The position numbers were made by a program, and so were the translations under genes. The notes under the pieces were generated by a model that was not told the origin of the DNA, did no database searches, and worked only from the letters and a program-made list of their open reading frames with translations. A DNA stretch of 64,000 bases from Liminaster sp045576355 (lineage in GTDB: Bacteria; Bacteroidota; Bacteroidia; Bacteroidales; UBA3663). This document shows, one piece after another, positions 27,402-36,676 of the stretch (within the stretch, counting starts at the first letter, position 1; each line of letters opens with the position of its first letter). The stretch lies in the NCBI GenBank assembly GCA_045576355.1, contig JAZNGG010000007.1, forward strand, positions 1 through 64,000, written 5' to 3'.

Positions 27402-28480
27402 TCTTTCTCATCGACACCATAGGAAAAGAAACAGGAATGCATCTATATGATATTGCTTTTAGAAATATCTTCAAGCAACAGAATAAAGATGTTACTGTTT
27501 TATCCAACTTCTCGGAATCTTCTTCAGATGAACCATTCTTTGAGAATTTTTATTATGGCTCCAAATTAACCAAAATAACTAAACTTCTTAAAGGTATTTT
27601 TAAATTTGCTTTTTTTTATACCCAACATAAAAAAAACAATATTTTCGTCTATCAATCATTCGGACTTCGAATTATTGATATTCTCTTTATCATATTATTT
27701 TGTGGCAGCAAATCTTTATATATTGTCGTACACGACCTTTTTGAAATCACAAATAAGAATGGCAAAGACAACTATCTAAAAATTAAATTATGGATTTACC
27801 ATCACCTTATTCATAATGTTATTTGTCATTCCGAAGAAACAGCACAAGCTTTCCGCACAATGGGATGGAAAGGACGAATTTGTTATTATCCTCATTTCAG
27901 TTATGATTTTAATAAAACTATTGACCATTCACAAATAAATTTTGACATCATCAATACTATTTCTGAAACCAAACCCAATTTCCTTTTCTTCGGACAACTT
28001 AGAGATAGCAAAGGAATAGAAGTTCTTAAAGATGCTATCATCGCCCTAAAAGAAAACGAATTTGATGAGGCAAACATCATCATTGCAGGACAAGATAAAC
28101 AGGGATTAATGACAGACTTTAAAACACCTGATTTCGTTAAAATTGTATGTCGCTATATTTCAGATAATGAGTTAAACTATCTCTTTGATAAATGTCAATA
28201 TGTCCTACTTCCCTATAAAGAGATCTACCAAAGCGGGGTCTTGGAAGTCGTGGTTTACTTCCAAATCCATGCTATCATGTCTGATATTCCATATTTTTGC
28301 AAATTTCTTCAGAAGTATCCTTCATTTGGCAGTCTTTATTCGCCGAATTCAGGAATTGCATTAAGTAATGCAATAAAACAACTAACACAAAACAAAATTA
28401 CAATATCCTATAGTAAAACAGATATTTGTAAGTATAAAAAAGATCATGATATAGCACCGCTTATACAATTTATCAGATAA
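27398..28480 (+). CDS. Glycosyltransferase, GT4-like
   Basis: A 360-residue protein resembling GT-B glycosyltransferases. 'NFLFFGQLRDSKGIEVLKDAI' and 'VLLPYKEIYQSGVLEVVVYFQIHAIMSDI' match the C-terminal nucleotide-sugar domain of group 1 transferases, with the Glu of the EX7E-like motif in 'LEVVVYFQ'. The N-terminal half is poorly conserved and Phe/Ile-rich ('IIDILFIILFCGSKSLYIVVHD'). It is the last transferase of the cluster and precedes wzi by 56 bp. Confidence 0.78.
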   Translation: MIFLIDTIGKETGMHLYDIAFRNIFKQQNKDVTVLSNFSESSSDEPFFENFYYGSKLTKITKLLKGIFKFAFFYTQHKKNNIFVYQSFGLRIIDILFIILFCGSKSLYIVVHDLFEITNKNGKDNYLKIKLWIYHHLIHNVICHSEETAQAFRTMGWKGRICYYPHFSYDFNKTIDHSQINFDIINTISETKPNFLFFGQLRDSKGIEVLKDAIIALKENEFDEANIIIAGQDKQGLMTDFKTPDFVKIVCRYISDNELNYLFDKCQYVLLPYKEIYQSGVLEVVVYFQIHAIMSDIPYFCKFLQKYPSFGSLYSPNSGIALSNAIKQLTQNKITISYSKTDICKYKKDHDIAPLIQFIR

Positions 28481-28536
28481 AATTAATTATCAACATAAAT
28501 AGAATAATTTACCTACTATAATATCATAGTTAGAAA

Positions 28537-30057
28537 ATGAAAAATTCGCACTTTATAAGAAGAACAGCAATCTTGTTCTATACTTGTGTTTGCGGAAACT
28601 TAGCAACATTCTCGCAGACTTCTGTTAACTATCAAGTTTCTATGGAAGGAGCTGTCGGAAACGGCGACTTTTCTCCATATTATTTAAGTAGCAATCGGCA
28701 TGGAATTCTATCACCAGAAACCAATACGGGTTATCTTAGAGCTGCTATTGATGCACAACACAAAGGCAAACATCTCCAATGGGAAACAGGCTTAGACATT
28801 CAAGTACAGAAAGATAACTATAATTCTTTTTATATACAGCAACTCTACGCTGCAGCAAATTGGCGATGGATAACCTTTCATATTGGCAGTCGAGAGTTTG
28901 ACCCAATTGTTAGAAATTTTGCACTTAGTTCGGGTAGTACAGTATGGTCAGGCAATGCTCGGCCTATCCCCCAAGTAAAACTCGGCACCAATGGCTTTAT
29001 CACTATCCCAGGAACGAAAAATTGGATACAAGTCTATTTTGATGGGAGTTATGGATATACCCTTGATAGCGATTACCAAGAAGAACGTTATTTAGAATAT
29101 TTAAAAGGGAAAAATGGAATTGGTCAATCGTTTATCACCACAGATGTTTGGTACCATCAGAAAAAAATCTATTTAAGGAGCAATCCTCAAAAACGTTGGG
29201 TGATTACAGCAGGTTTGGAACACGCTGTCCAATTTGGAGGGCATCATCGAAATTTAGGTGACCCCAATATAGGTGAAGCACAATACGATATTAAATTTTC
29301 TGACTTTTTTAAAGTCCTCAAACCAACAACCGGTGGAAATAACTCCAATATTGGAGATCGCAACTTTGCGTATGGTAACCACTTAGGAAATATCAGTATA
29401 GACTTAGAGTATAAGATCAACTCAAACAACACAATAAAAGCATATGTAGAGAATCTTTTTGAAGATGGCTCAGCGATGGCCAAGCGCAATGGATGGGATG
29501 GTCTTTGGGGCATCGAATATATTCACAAAGGCGAGGACAAAACCCCTTGGATAAAAGGAGTTGTTTTAGAATATCTACAAACCACAGATCAAAGCGGTCC
29601 CATTCATTGGGCTCCATCAGATTTCTCTTCCGGCATAGAAACCTCTTTACCAAACGAAGCTCGCGGAGCTGATGATTATTATAACAACTACCTTTACACT
29701 GGATATAGTCACTTTGGATTTTCATGCGGAAGTCCAATGCTAAAATCTCCAATCTATAACAAAGACTCCTATTTAAGATTTACACACACTCGAGTCAAAG
29801 CATACCACATAGGTATTAACGGATACATAATGCCTAAATGGGAATACAAGCTTCTCCTTTCTCATAGAGATGCATGGGGGACTCCTTATGTTCCATCTCT
29901 AAAGATCTATAGTTCATTTAGCACAATGGCTGAAATCCGTTATCAAATAAAGAGTTGGACAATAAAAGCCGCATTTGCCTCAGATATGGGTAGTCTTTAT
30001 GGAGATAATACTGCATTTAATTTTAGCATATCTAAAAAAGGCAATCTTTTTAATTAA
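28537..30057 (+). CDS. Capsule assembly Wzi family protein
   Basis: A 506-residue outer-membrane protein: signal peptide 1-27 (ending 'ATFSQ'), then a beta-barrel of alternating aromatic strands. 'YYLSSNRHGILSPETNTGYLRAAID' near the N-terminus and the overall length fit the Bacteroidota Wzi-like family, which attaches or organises capsular polysaccharide at the cell surface. It follows the glycosyltransferases in the same direction. No Wza, Wzc, Wzx or Wzy is in the window, so export and polymerisation must be encoded elsewhere, or the product is not a Wzx/Wzy-type capsule. Confidence 0.88.
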   Translation: MKNSHFIRRTAILFYTCVCGNLATFSQTSVNYQVSMEGAVGNGDFSPYYLSSNRHGILSPETNTGYLRAAIDAQHKGKHLQWETGLDIQVQKDNYNSFYIQQLYAAANWRWITFHIGSREFDPIVRNFALSSGSTVWSGNARPIPQVKLGTNGFITIPGTKNWIQVYFDGSYGYTLDSDYQEERYLEYLKGKNGIGQSFITTDVWYHQKKIYLRSNPQKRWVITAGLEHAVQFGGHHRNLGDPNIGEAQYDIKFSDFFKVLKPTTGGNNSNIGDRNFAYGNHLGNISIDLEYKINSNNTIKAYVENLFEDGSAMAKRNGWDGLWGIEYIHKGEDKTPWIKGVVLEYLQTTDQSGPIHWAPSDFSSGIETSLPNEARGADDYYNNYLYTGYSHFGFSCGSPMLKSPIYNKDSYLRFTHTRVKAYHIGINGYIMPKWEYKLLLSHRDAWGTPYVPSLKIYSSFSTMAEIRYQIKSWTIKAAFASDMGSLYGDNTAFNFSISKKGNLFN

Positions 30058-30077
30058 AATATCAATTATATAAAATT

Positions 30078-30524
30078 ATGAAAAGAACAATAATAACTAA
30101 TATTCTTGCCCTTACACTCAGTGTATCTCTCCTTATATCATATACACTTTCATCCTGCACAAATGACGGAGACATAGGTGATCTATATGGCAATTGGCAA
30201 ATTAAAGAGATTAGTAAAATAGATACTATAGCTACCCCCTCTCACTTATTTCTTAGTTTCCAAAGCAACGTTGTTTACGCACGAGTAGTAGACGAAGAAG
30301 CCCACTTTGGATGGGAACTCCATGGAAAATTTTCACATATAGGGGATAGTCTAATGATGACTTACTTTCCAATGGACAATGTTGGGGAGATACTTCAACA
30401 ATATATCAAAGATGAATTCCTTTTTGATGATTATAAGAATATTCGCCTTCGCGTCGACCATTTAAACGATTCTCACATGATATTGAGTCAAGGAAATTCG
30501 CGTTGGACACTTCATAAATTTTAA
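30078..30524 (+). CDS. Lipocalin-like lipoprotein
   Basis: A 148-residue lipoprotein: the N-terminus is hydrophobic and ends 'TLSSCTND', with acylation at about Cys27. 'GDLYGNWQIKEI' is the GxW start of lipocalin-like Bacteroidales domains, and the C-terminal 'MILSQGNSRWTLHKF' closes the barrel. Ligand unknown. It lies 20 bp after wzi and 14 bp before the aspartate dehydrogenase gene, so it is transcribed with them. Confidence 0.8.
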   Translation: MKRTIITNILALTLSVSLLISYTLSSCTNDGDIGDLYGNWQIKEISKIDTIATPSHLFLSFQSNVVYARVVDEEAHFGWELHGKFSHIGDSLMMTYFPMDNVGEILQQYIKDEFLFDDYKNIRLRVDHLNDSHMILSQGNSRWTLHKF

Positions 30525-30538
30525 AAAAAAATTAATAT

Positions 30539-31336
30539 ATGACTATTAAAACATTAGCCATAATCGGTTGTGGCAAATTATCCTCCATCATTATTGATGC
30601 TCTATTAAAAGGATACTTACCAGATTATCAACTTATTGCCATCCACTCCCGCAGCATTGACAAAGCTATTACATTAGCACATAAAGCTCAAGCATCCGGA
30701 CACCCATGCCAAATATGTTCCACTTTAGAACAACTCATAGAGACACATCCTCAATATATTGTCGAAGCAGCATCTCCGGCAGCCTTAAAAAGTTTCGCGT
30801 TGTCCGCCCTTAAAAACGGATGTAACATTATTACACTCTCTATAGGAGCATTGGCAGACGAGTTATTTTATGCAGAAGTCATGAATACTGCACAGCAATA
30901 TTCTACCCACTTATATGTTGTCTCCGGAGCAACAGGCGGCTTTGATGTCCTACAGACTGTAACTTTAATGGGCGATGCAGAAGCAAACTTCTTCAACGAA
31001 AAAGGACCTAATGCCCTTAGAGGAACTAGTGTCTATAAAGAATCCTTGCAAAAAGAGCAACAAATTGTCTTTCAAGGGACAGCCTCAGAGGCAATCTCAC
31101 TCTTCCCTACAAAAGTAAATGTTACTGTAGCTGCTTCACGAGCTTCTGTCGGGCCTAAAAACATGAAAGTTACGATGCAATCCACTCCTGGATTTATAGG
31201 AGATACACAACGTGTAGAAATACGCAATCCTCAAGTTCATGCTGTAATAGATGTTTATAGTGCTACAGCTGAAATTGCAGCCTGGAGTGTAGTAAACACG
31301 CTACGCAATATGTCTGCACCAATCGTTTTCTGCTAA
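30539..31336 (+). CDS. nadX: Aspartate dehydrogenase (DUF108 type)
   Basis: A 265-residue NAD(P)-dependent enzyme. The Rossmann start is 'LAIIGCGKLSSIIIDALL'; 'YIVEAASPAALKSFALSALKNGCNIITLSIGALAD' and 'YVVSGATGGFDVLQTVTL' match the L-aspartate dehydrogenase family, and 'KVNVTVAASRASVGPKNMKVTM' with a following 'NPQVHAVID' supplies the catalytic His region. Known family members make iminoaspartate for NAD synthesis or catabolise Asp. No nadA or nadC is adjacent, and the gene ends a polysaccharide operon, so the physiological role is unclear. The symbol is tentative. Confidence 0.8.
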   Translation: MTIKTLAIIGCGKLSSIIIDALLKGYLPDYQLIAIHSRSIDKAITLAHKAQASGHPCQICSTLEQLIETHPQYIVEAASPAALKSFALSALKNGCNIITLSIGALADELFYAEVMNTAQQYSTHLYVVSGATGGFDVLQTVTLMGDAEANFFNEKGPNALRGTSVYKESLQKEQQIVFQGTASEAISLFPTKVNVTVAASRASVGPKNMKVTMQSTPGFIGDTQRVEIRNPQVHAVIDVYSATAEIAAWSVVNTLRNMSAPIVFC

Positions 31337-31354
31337 AATTTTATTTTACAATAA

Positions 31355-31409
31355 TTAGGGATAGTCATTTAATTCTTGAAGGCTAAATCAGTCGATAGAC
31401 TATCCCTAA
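31355..31409. terminator. Convergent-gene terminator hairpin
   Basis: Perfect 12-bp arms TTAGGGATAGTC (31355-31366) and GACTATCCCTAA (31398-31409) with a 31-nt loop, lying between the convergent nadX and DJ-1 genes. The U-tracts are poor, so the termination role is inferred from position. Confidence 0.5.
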
Positions 31410-31444
31410 ATACTTAACGTTAATAAGAGAAAAAAATGCTCATC

Positions 31445-31996
31445 TCAAAGCTCAAACAACATTTGTCGCATAATGAGTTGAGCAGTTTTTTTATCAGACA
31501 GAACCTCCACCATCTTTGCCCCTAAAGCAGCTGCAGCTCCTGGACCACAAGCTGTAATAAATGGACCATCTATAACTACAGGTTCTGTAATGACTTCTGC
31601 ACCGTGGAGTTTATCCTCAAAACCAGGATAACATGTTACTTTTCTACCAGAGAGTAGATGCATCTCACCAAAGACCATTGGAGCCGCACAAATTGCTACT
31701 AAATATTTGCCAGAAGAATAATAATCTCGTATTACTTCTGACAAAAGAGTATTATTAGAAAGATTTAGAGCACCAGGCATCCCTCCAGGTAAGAAAAGCA
31801 TATCCCCATCTTGAACAAATGCTTCTGAAATAGTTGTTTCGGCTAAAATTGACAAACCATGAGCCCCAACCACAGTAAGGCTATCACTAACAGACATCAA
31901 AACAACACAAACTTGAGCACGTCGAAGAATATCCAATGGCAAAATTAATTCACTCTCTTCAAAACCATCTGCTAAAGCAATAAAAACTTTTTTCAT
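31445..31996 (-). CDS. DJ-1/PfpI family protein
   Basis: A 183-residue protein of the DJ-1/YajL branch. Glu15 ('DGFEESELILPLDILRR') and the nucleophilic Cys103 ('VAICAAPMVFGE') are present, as is 'FLPGGMPGALNL'. Members act as glyoxalase III/deglycase-like or redox chaperone enzymes; which applies here is not settled by sequence. It is the last gene of a six-gene minus-strand run, 20 bp after proA. Confidence 0.92.
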   Translation of the reverse strand: MKKVFIALADGFEESELILPLDILRRAQVCVVLMSVSDSLTVVGAHGLSILAETTISEAFVQDGDMLFLPGGMPGALNLSNNTLLSEVIRDYYSSGKYLVAICAAPMVFGEMHLLSGRKVTCYPGFEDKLHGAEVITEPVVIDGPFITACGPGAAAALGAKMVEVLSDKKTAQLIMRQMLFEL

Positions 31997-32016
31997 ATCC
32001 CAAATATTATATATTA

Positions 32017-33261
32017 TTAAGATCGTATTTGTCCATTACCTGAAATGATGTACTTATATGTAACAATCTCTGATAAAGCCATCGGTCCACGAGCATGAAG
32101 TTTCTGCGTAGATATACCAATTTCTGCACCAAACCCAAACTGAGCTCCATCAGTCCAAGTGGTAGGTAAATTAGTATAAACACAAGCAGCATCAACCATG
32201 TGAGAAAAAAGACGGCAAGCCTCTTCATTTTCAGATACAATAGCTTCACTATGTCTAGAAGAATGTTGTGCTATATGATCTAAAGCAGCTTCTATTGAGG
32301 GAACGACCTTAATTGCCATCTTATAAGAAAGCATTTCAAGCCCATAATGTTCTTTTGAAGCAGCTTGTAAAAGAGAATCAGGATATTTTCCTTGCAAAAT
32401 AGAATAAGCCAATGGATCGGCATAAAGCAAGACATTTTTATCAGCAAGAGGGTGAACTAGTTCTGGCAAGTCATTAATTCTCGATACATGAAGTAAAAGA
32501 CAATCTAAAGCATTACATACACTCACACGACGAGTTTTACCGTTAAAGATAATCTCTCTACCTTTGTCTAAATCTCCTGCAGCATCAAAATAAGTATGAC
32601 AAATGCCTGCACCCGTCTCAATCACAGGAACGCGAGCTGTATCACGCACAAAATTTATTAAGCGACTGCTTCCACGAGGAATAACCAAATCAATTAATCC
32701 GACAGCATTAAGCATCTCCGCGGTTGCCTCATGTTCATTGGGCAATAACAAACACAAATCCTTGGGTAAATTTCTCTCAAACAAAACACGATGAATTATG
32801 CCTACAAGACATCGATTAGTCTCTGAAGCCTCTTTACCCCCCTTTAAAACACAAGCACTTCCAGCTTTAAAACATAATGAAAAAACATCCGTTGTTACAT
32901 TAGGGCGAGATTCATAAATTACTCCAATCACACCAAAAGGTACAGTTCGTTTTGTAATCTTCATTCCATTGGGGCGAACAACCTCATACAAAATATTTCC
33001 TAAAGGAGATGGTAATTTAGCTATATTACGTAAATCTTTAGTCATTCCTAATATACGATCAGAAGATAATAGTAATCGATCATATCGAGAATCTCCCGGA
33101 TCCATCTTGTCAAGATCTATTAAATTTGCTTCAGTTATTTGATCCATTGACTGTTCCAATACATCTGCTAATCTCAAAAGGAAAGCATTAATCTCTATGG
33201 TTGGGAGGGTTAATAACGTGCGTGAAGCAGTTTGAGCCGACAAAAGTAAATCTTTAATCAT
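32017..33261 (-). CDS. proA: Glutamate-5-semialdehyde dehydrogenase
   Basis: ProA reduces gamma-glutamyl phosphate to glutamate semialdehyde in proline biosynthesis. The 414-residue protein has 'GVIGVIYESRPNVTTDVFSLCFKAGSACVLKGGKEA', the nucleophile in 'RVSVCNALDCLLLH' (about Cys249), and 'FGFGAEIGISTQKLHARGPM' at the C-terminus. A TTG start at 33279 is possible, but ATG 33261 gives the usual N-terminus; a TAATTTTG element lies at 33277-33284 just upstream. proB is not adjacent. It is embedded in the minus-strand run DUF3298-rsmG-MBL-DUF4250-proA-DJ-1. Confidence 0.96.
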   Translation of the reverse strand: MIKDLLLSAQTASRTLLTLPTIEINAFLLRLADVLEQSMDQITEANLIDLDKMDPGDSRYDRLLLSSDRILGMTKDLRNIAKLPSPLGNILYEVVRPNGMKITKRTVPFGVIGVIYESRPNVTTDVFSLCFKAGSACVLKGGKEASETNRCLVGIIHRVLFERNLPKDLCLLLPNEHEATAEMLNAVGLIDLVIPRGSSRLINFVRDTARVPVIETGAGICHTYFDAAGDLDKGREIIFNGKTRRVSVCNALDCLLLHVSRINDLPELVHPLADKNVLLYADPLAYSILQGKYPDSLLQAASKEHYGLEMLSYKMAIKVVPSIEAALDHIAQHSSRHSEAIVSENEEACRLFSHMVDAACVYTNLPTTWTDGAQFGFGAEIGISTQKLHARGPMALSEIVTYKYIISGNGQIRS

Positions 33262-33301
33262 AATGACAGATATTAACAAAATTACAAGTATTTATTCTAT
33301 T

Positions 33302-33475
33302 CTAAGAAAAGCGTTTATTCTCCTCATCATAAGAAAAACCTATCGCAGCTAATTTCTCTTCAATTTCTAACCGAGAAACACCAAATTCTGCACAAAACTC
33401 ATCTAACGAAATGCACTCATCCCGTAATTTCATATTAATAAAACTAAAAAGTATAAAAGGATCCTGTGGTAACAT
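33302..33475 (-). CDS. DUF4250 domain-containing small protein
   Basis: A 57-residue protein, 'MLPQDPFILFSFINMKLRDE' followed by 'LDEFCAEFGVSRLEIEEKLAAIGFSYDEENKRF', which matches the DUF4250 family found in many gut bacteria. The middle helices look like a small helix-turn-helix. The frame extends upstream to 33538, but the ATG at 33475 avoids overlapping the MBL gene and gives the family start. Function unknown. Confidence 0.85.
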   Translation of the reverse strand: MLPQDPFILFSFINMKLRDECISLDEFCAEFGVSRLEIEEKLAAIGFSYDEENKRFS

Positions 33476-33485
33476 CTTAAAATTA

Positions 33486-34136
33486 TTATATATAGGGATT
33501 AGTTTGTAACTCAAATGCAATAGTCGTTTCATTCCCATGTCCGGGGTAAATTTTTGTATATGGTGGGAGAATCAATAACTTTTCACGTATGCCTTTAATA
33601 AGTAAATTCCCATCACAACCAAAAATTGGTCCAAAATCCGACCGCCCTACGCTACCTCGAAACAAAACATCTCCACTAAAAAGGATATGGCTATTTGGGA
33701 AATAATAGATAAGCCCATGAAAACTATGACCAGGAACATCTAAAACCTTTATTTGCTCATTCCCAATAATAAAAGAATCTCCCTCTTTAACATTTTGCTT
33801 TATCTCAATAACACTATCTATGAAATTAATTCCAAACAAACGCGCTTGCAATCCAATAGAAGGAATTTTATTCAATTCATCTAAACTTCCGCAAATATCT
33901 ACAAACAAAGACTTAGAAGCAATATTGCACCCCATCAAGTGATCTATATGGCAGTGAGTTAAAAATATATACTTTATTTGTAAAAAATGTTTCTGTATAT
34001 ACTCCTCTATTTGGCTCCATTCATCAAAATCTCGACACCCTGGATCAATCAATACTGCCTCCCTACTCTTCTCTTCGGAAACAACGTAAGTATTAACACT
34101 AAAAGGATTGAAAATAAAACTTTTTACATTTAGCAT
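33486..34136 (-). CDS. MBL-fold metallo-hydrolase, glyoxalase II-like
   Basis: A 216-residue metallo-beta-lactamase-fold hydrolase. The zinc motif is 'FLTHCHIDHLMG' (HxHxDH), with further ligands in 'PGHSFHGLIYYF' and 'YPGHGNETTI' near the end; 'HILFSGDVLFRGSVGRSDF' carries the bridging Asp. The set is typical of cytosolic glyoxalase II-like hydrolases. The frame is open to 34187, but ATG 34136 removes an overlap with rsmG and gives 'MLNVKSFIFNPFSVNTYV', the usual start. Substrate not known. Confidence 0.92.
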   Translation of the reverse strand: MLNVKSFIFNPFSVNTYVVSEEKSREAVLIDPGCRDFDEWSQIEEYIQKHFLQIKYIFLTHCHIDHLMGCNIASKSLFVDICGSLDELNKIPSIGLQARLFGINFIDSVIEIKQNVKEGDSFIIGNEQIKVLDVPGHSFHGLIYYFPNSHILFSGDVLFRGSVGRSDFGPIFGCDGNLLIKGIREKLLILPPYTKIYPGHGNETTIAFELQTNPYI

Positions 34137-34143
34137 AAAGGTC

Positions 34144-34767
34144 TCAACTCGTATGTTTTGGTACAAAAATAATGCGTTTTGTCTCAAAAAAATCCTCCTG
34201 AAAATAATGAGATACTTTTTCCTCTATCACATCTTTGCAATAAGGTGATTTAAATTCTTCTGTAAGGTCTCCTCCTTTAAGACATAGAAGACCTCGTCTC
34301 ATATTTTTATACGACAATTTTACTAAATCAGGTAAAGCCATAACAGCTCGACTTACAACAAAGTCAAAAGACTCTTTCTCTTCTTCGACACTAGAATGAC
34401 GACATTCTACATTAGTCAAACCAATAGCATTAGCAACTTCTTGTGTGACTCTTATTTTTTTCCCGATGCGATCGATTAAAAGAAATTTACAATGAGGATA
34501 GAAAATTGCTAATGGTATTCCTGGAAATCCTCCGCCTGTACCTACATCCAACACACTTACCCCATTTTGCCACCCGCCTAATTGATCTTCTACAAAACAC
34601 GAAATAGCCAAAGAATGCTGGACATGATGTTCATAAAGATGATCAATATCTCTACGGGATATAACATTGATTTTTAAATTCCAATCCTCATACAATTTTT
34701 GTAATGCTTCAAACTGAATTTTCTGTTGTTCACTTAGCTTCGGAAAATATTTAAAGAATTCTAACAT
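34144..34767 (-). CDS. rsmG: 16S rRNA (guanine527-N7)-methyltransferase
   Basis: RsmG (GidB) uses SAM to methylate G527 of 16S rRNA. The 207-residue protein has 'INVISRRDIDHLYEHHVQHSLAI', the SAM-binding 'VLDVGTGGGFPGIPLAIFYP', 'LLIDRIGKKIRVTQEVANAIGLTNVE' and 'DFVVSRAVMALPDLVK'. Length is normal. It sits 19 bp after the DUF3298 gene and 7 bp before the MBL gene. Confidence 0.96.
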   Translation of the reverse strand: MLEFFKYFPKLSEQQKIQFEALQKLYEDWNLKINVISRRDIDHLYEHHVQHSLAISCFVEDQLGGWQNGVSVLDVGTGGGFPGIPLAIFYPHCKFLLIDRIGKKIRVTQEVANAIGLTNVECRHSSVEEEKESFDFVVSRAVMALPDLVKLSYKNMRRGLLCLKGGDLTEEFKSPYCKDVIEEKVSHYFQEDFFETKRIIFVPKHTS

Positions 34768-34786
34768 GTTGATTTAAAAAAATATA

Positions 34787-35641
34787 CTATTCATTAGGAT
34801 TAACAAAACGATATAACAAACTATTTACATCTACATACTTAGCTAATTGATCCCAAGAAATTGATGCCTCAATAATTCCTGAAGAATAAGGGGCAATAAC
34901 AGACGGATTAAACACCCAAGTAATCCCTTTATCCGTAACATAAAAATTATCTGTGATCTCAATCTCTTCCGGAGAAAACACAGAAAGTTTTTCACTCAAA
35001 TCAGCGACACTTTTACATCCATATTGCTCTGCCATTGACTGTCGCAGAAGAGTCGATACCTGAGGAATAACACCTTCCTTAAAAAGATCGACAAGATAAA
35101 CTCGGCATGAGGATTCTAAATCCAAAACATGGCAACTACATGATTGTTCACCATGTGCCCCCCCTCGATAGGTATCAAAGAAGACTTTATAGGAAAAAAC
35201 ATTTCGTTCATTAAAAACGACAATACCTTTTGAAGACTCTGCGTAGTTTAACCATGGTGTAGCAGAAGAAATATCATTTCCATAATCATCGGCTAAAGCT
35301 TCCTCTCCTACTTTACGATATGACTCTAAATAATGATTACAATAAGCCTCTGCAGCCTCAAGTGGATTCAAAGTGGAGTATGCTTCTCTAAAATAACTAT
35401 TAACTACAAATTGTTGAACAGTTGCTAACACATCTTCATCTGAAGTAAAAACTGGATATACCATCTCTAATTTGAATTCACATTTTGGCAAATCTGTCTC
35501 CTTTAGCAAATGACAGACTGTGTCAATATGAATAGTATCAAAAAGTAATGAAATTGATTCTTGAGAATGTTGCTTACGAGGAGAACATCCCAATAAACAA
35601 CATAATAAACAACAAATACAAATTGGAAATAATTTTTTCAT
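34787..35641 (-). CDS. DUF3298/RsiV-like lipoprotein
   Basis: A 284-residue lipoprotein: the signal peptide ends 'CCLLGCSPRK', with Cys19 the likely acylated residue. 'NVFSYKVFFDTYRGGAHGEQSCSCHVLDL' and 'FYVTDKGITWVFNPSVIAPYSSGIIEASI' match the DUF4163/DUF3298 pair found in RsiV and PdaC. In those proteins the domain binds lysozyme or peptidoglycan; no sigma factor is adjacent here, so an anti-sigma role is unsupported. It starts the six-gene minus-strand run. A TACCTTTG element (35679-35686) lies upstream. Confidence 0.87.
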   Translation of the reverse strand: MKKLFPICICCLLCCLLGCSPRKQHSQESISLLFDTIHIDTVCHLLKETDLPKCEFKLEMVYPVFTSDEDVLATVQQFVVNSYFREAYSTLNPLEAAEAYCNHYLESYRKVGEEALADDYGNDISSATPWLNYAESSKGIVVFNERNVFSYKVFFDTYRGGAHGEQSCSCHVLDLESSCRVYLVDLFKEGVIPQVSTLLRQSMAEQYGCKSVADLSEKLSVFSPEEIEITDNFYVTDKGITWVFNPSVIAPYSSGIIEASISWDQLAKYVDVNSLLYRFVNPNE

Positions 35642-35731
35642 ATCAACAAATGTTTTAATTTTCTATAAATGTATGCGACAAAGGTAATGTTTTTCCTTAT
35701 AAATAACTTATCTTTGTCGAAAAATATTTTT

Positions 35732-36562
35732 ATGATGAAAAAATTGCTATTCTTTTTGACCCTTACTATAAAGATTTGTAATCCCTTAAACGCACAAAAA
35801 TCTTACGATGATTGGCTTGCTCTAAGTTTTTACTATATTGAACAAGATAGTTTAAATTTAGCAGAACAAGCATTGCACAATGCACTTAAAATGGAACCAG
35901 CTAATCCAAGAAATGGGCTTTTACTTTCCAATTTAGGAACTATTCAAAGAAACCTGGGAAACCTTAAAGAAGCTGAACTTTCTTATTCATCTGCCCTATC
36001 CCTCCTTCCCAAAAACAGAAATCTAAGAAAAAATCGGGCAGCCCTATATGCTGAAATGGAATCATGGGAAAAAGCAATTATCGATTACACAGAAATACTC
36101 ATCGATAATCCTAATGATGAAAATGCTTATTACGAAAGAGCGATGATAAAACTCATTATTAAAGACACTTTAGGAGCTAAAAAAGATTTAGAAGCTATAG
36201 ATAAATTAAATCCCCAAAGTGCTAAAGCGAGATGGGGAATGGCATATATATATAAAATGCAAGGGGAATATGGTTTAGCAACTGAATTATATAATGCACT
36301 ATTAAAATATAATCCACAAAATTCACAAATCTACTTCCAACGCGCAGAAGTATATTTTCTCAGCGGAAAGATGGGATCAGCATTAGAAGACATTAATCGA
36401 AGTATTGATTTAAACAATAAAGATGCTATGTCATTCTATTTACGTGCACGAATACGGTTAATCAAAGGAGATAAAGATTACGCTCAAAGGGACATTGAGA
36501 GAGCATTAGATTTAGGTTTAGACCCACAGATGGCAGATGATTTGATAAAAAAATGTCGCTAA
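35732..36562 (+). CDS. Secreted tetratricopeptide repeat protein
   Basis: About 276 residues: signal peptide (starting MMKKLLFFLTL, ending about 'NPLNAQ') followed by six to seven TPRs ('ADSLNLAEQALHNALKMEPANPR'-like units spaced 34 residues). Expected in the periplasm. The frame is open from 35669, but ATG 35732 (or 35735) gives a proper signal peptide. TATCTTTG at 35709-35716 is a possible -7 box with a very short leader. It is divergent from the DUF3298 gene and followed by the HU/SPOR gene, which has its own promoter. Partner unknown. Confidence 0.83.
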   Translation: MMKKLLFFLTLTIKICNPLNAQKSYDDWLALSFYYIEQDSLNLAEQALHNALKMEPANPRNGLLLSNLGTIQRNLGNLKEAELSYSSALSLLPKNRNLRKNRAALYAEMESWEKAIIDYTEILIDNPNDENAYYERAMIKLIIKDTLGAKKDLEAIDKLNPQSAKARWGMAYIYKMQGEYGLATELYNALLKYNPQNSQIYFQRAEVYFLSGKMGSALEDINRSIDLNNKDAMSFYLRARIRLIKGDKDYAQRDIERALDLGLDPQMADDLIKKCR

Positions 36563-36584
36563 AACATCATTTTTACTTACATTC

Positions 36585-36651
36585 TTGGTCAACTAATGTT
36601 TTTTTTCTATCTTTGCTTCGATTTCGCATTCCGTAGCGCATCTTAATGCGC
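36585..36651 (+). promoter_or_regulatory. Promoter and leader hairpin of HU/SPOR gene
   Basis: TTG (36585-36587), 20 bp, TATCTTTG (36608-36615). In the leader a perfect 6-bp hairpin GCGCAT-CTTA-ATGCGC (36636-36651) precedes the ATG at 36677. Confidence 0.55.
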
Positions 36652-36676
36652 AGACGATTGCCTCAAAGAGATATTT

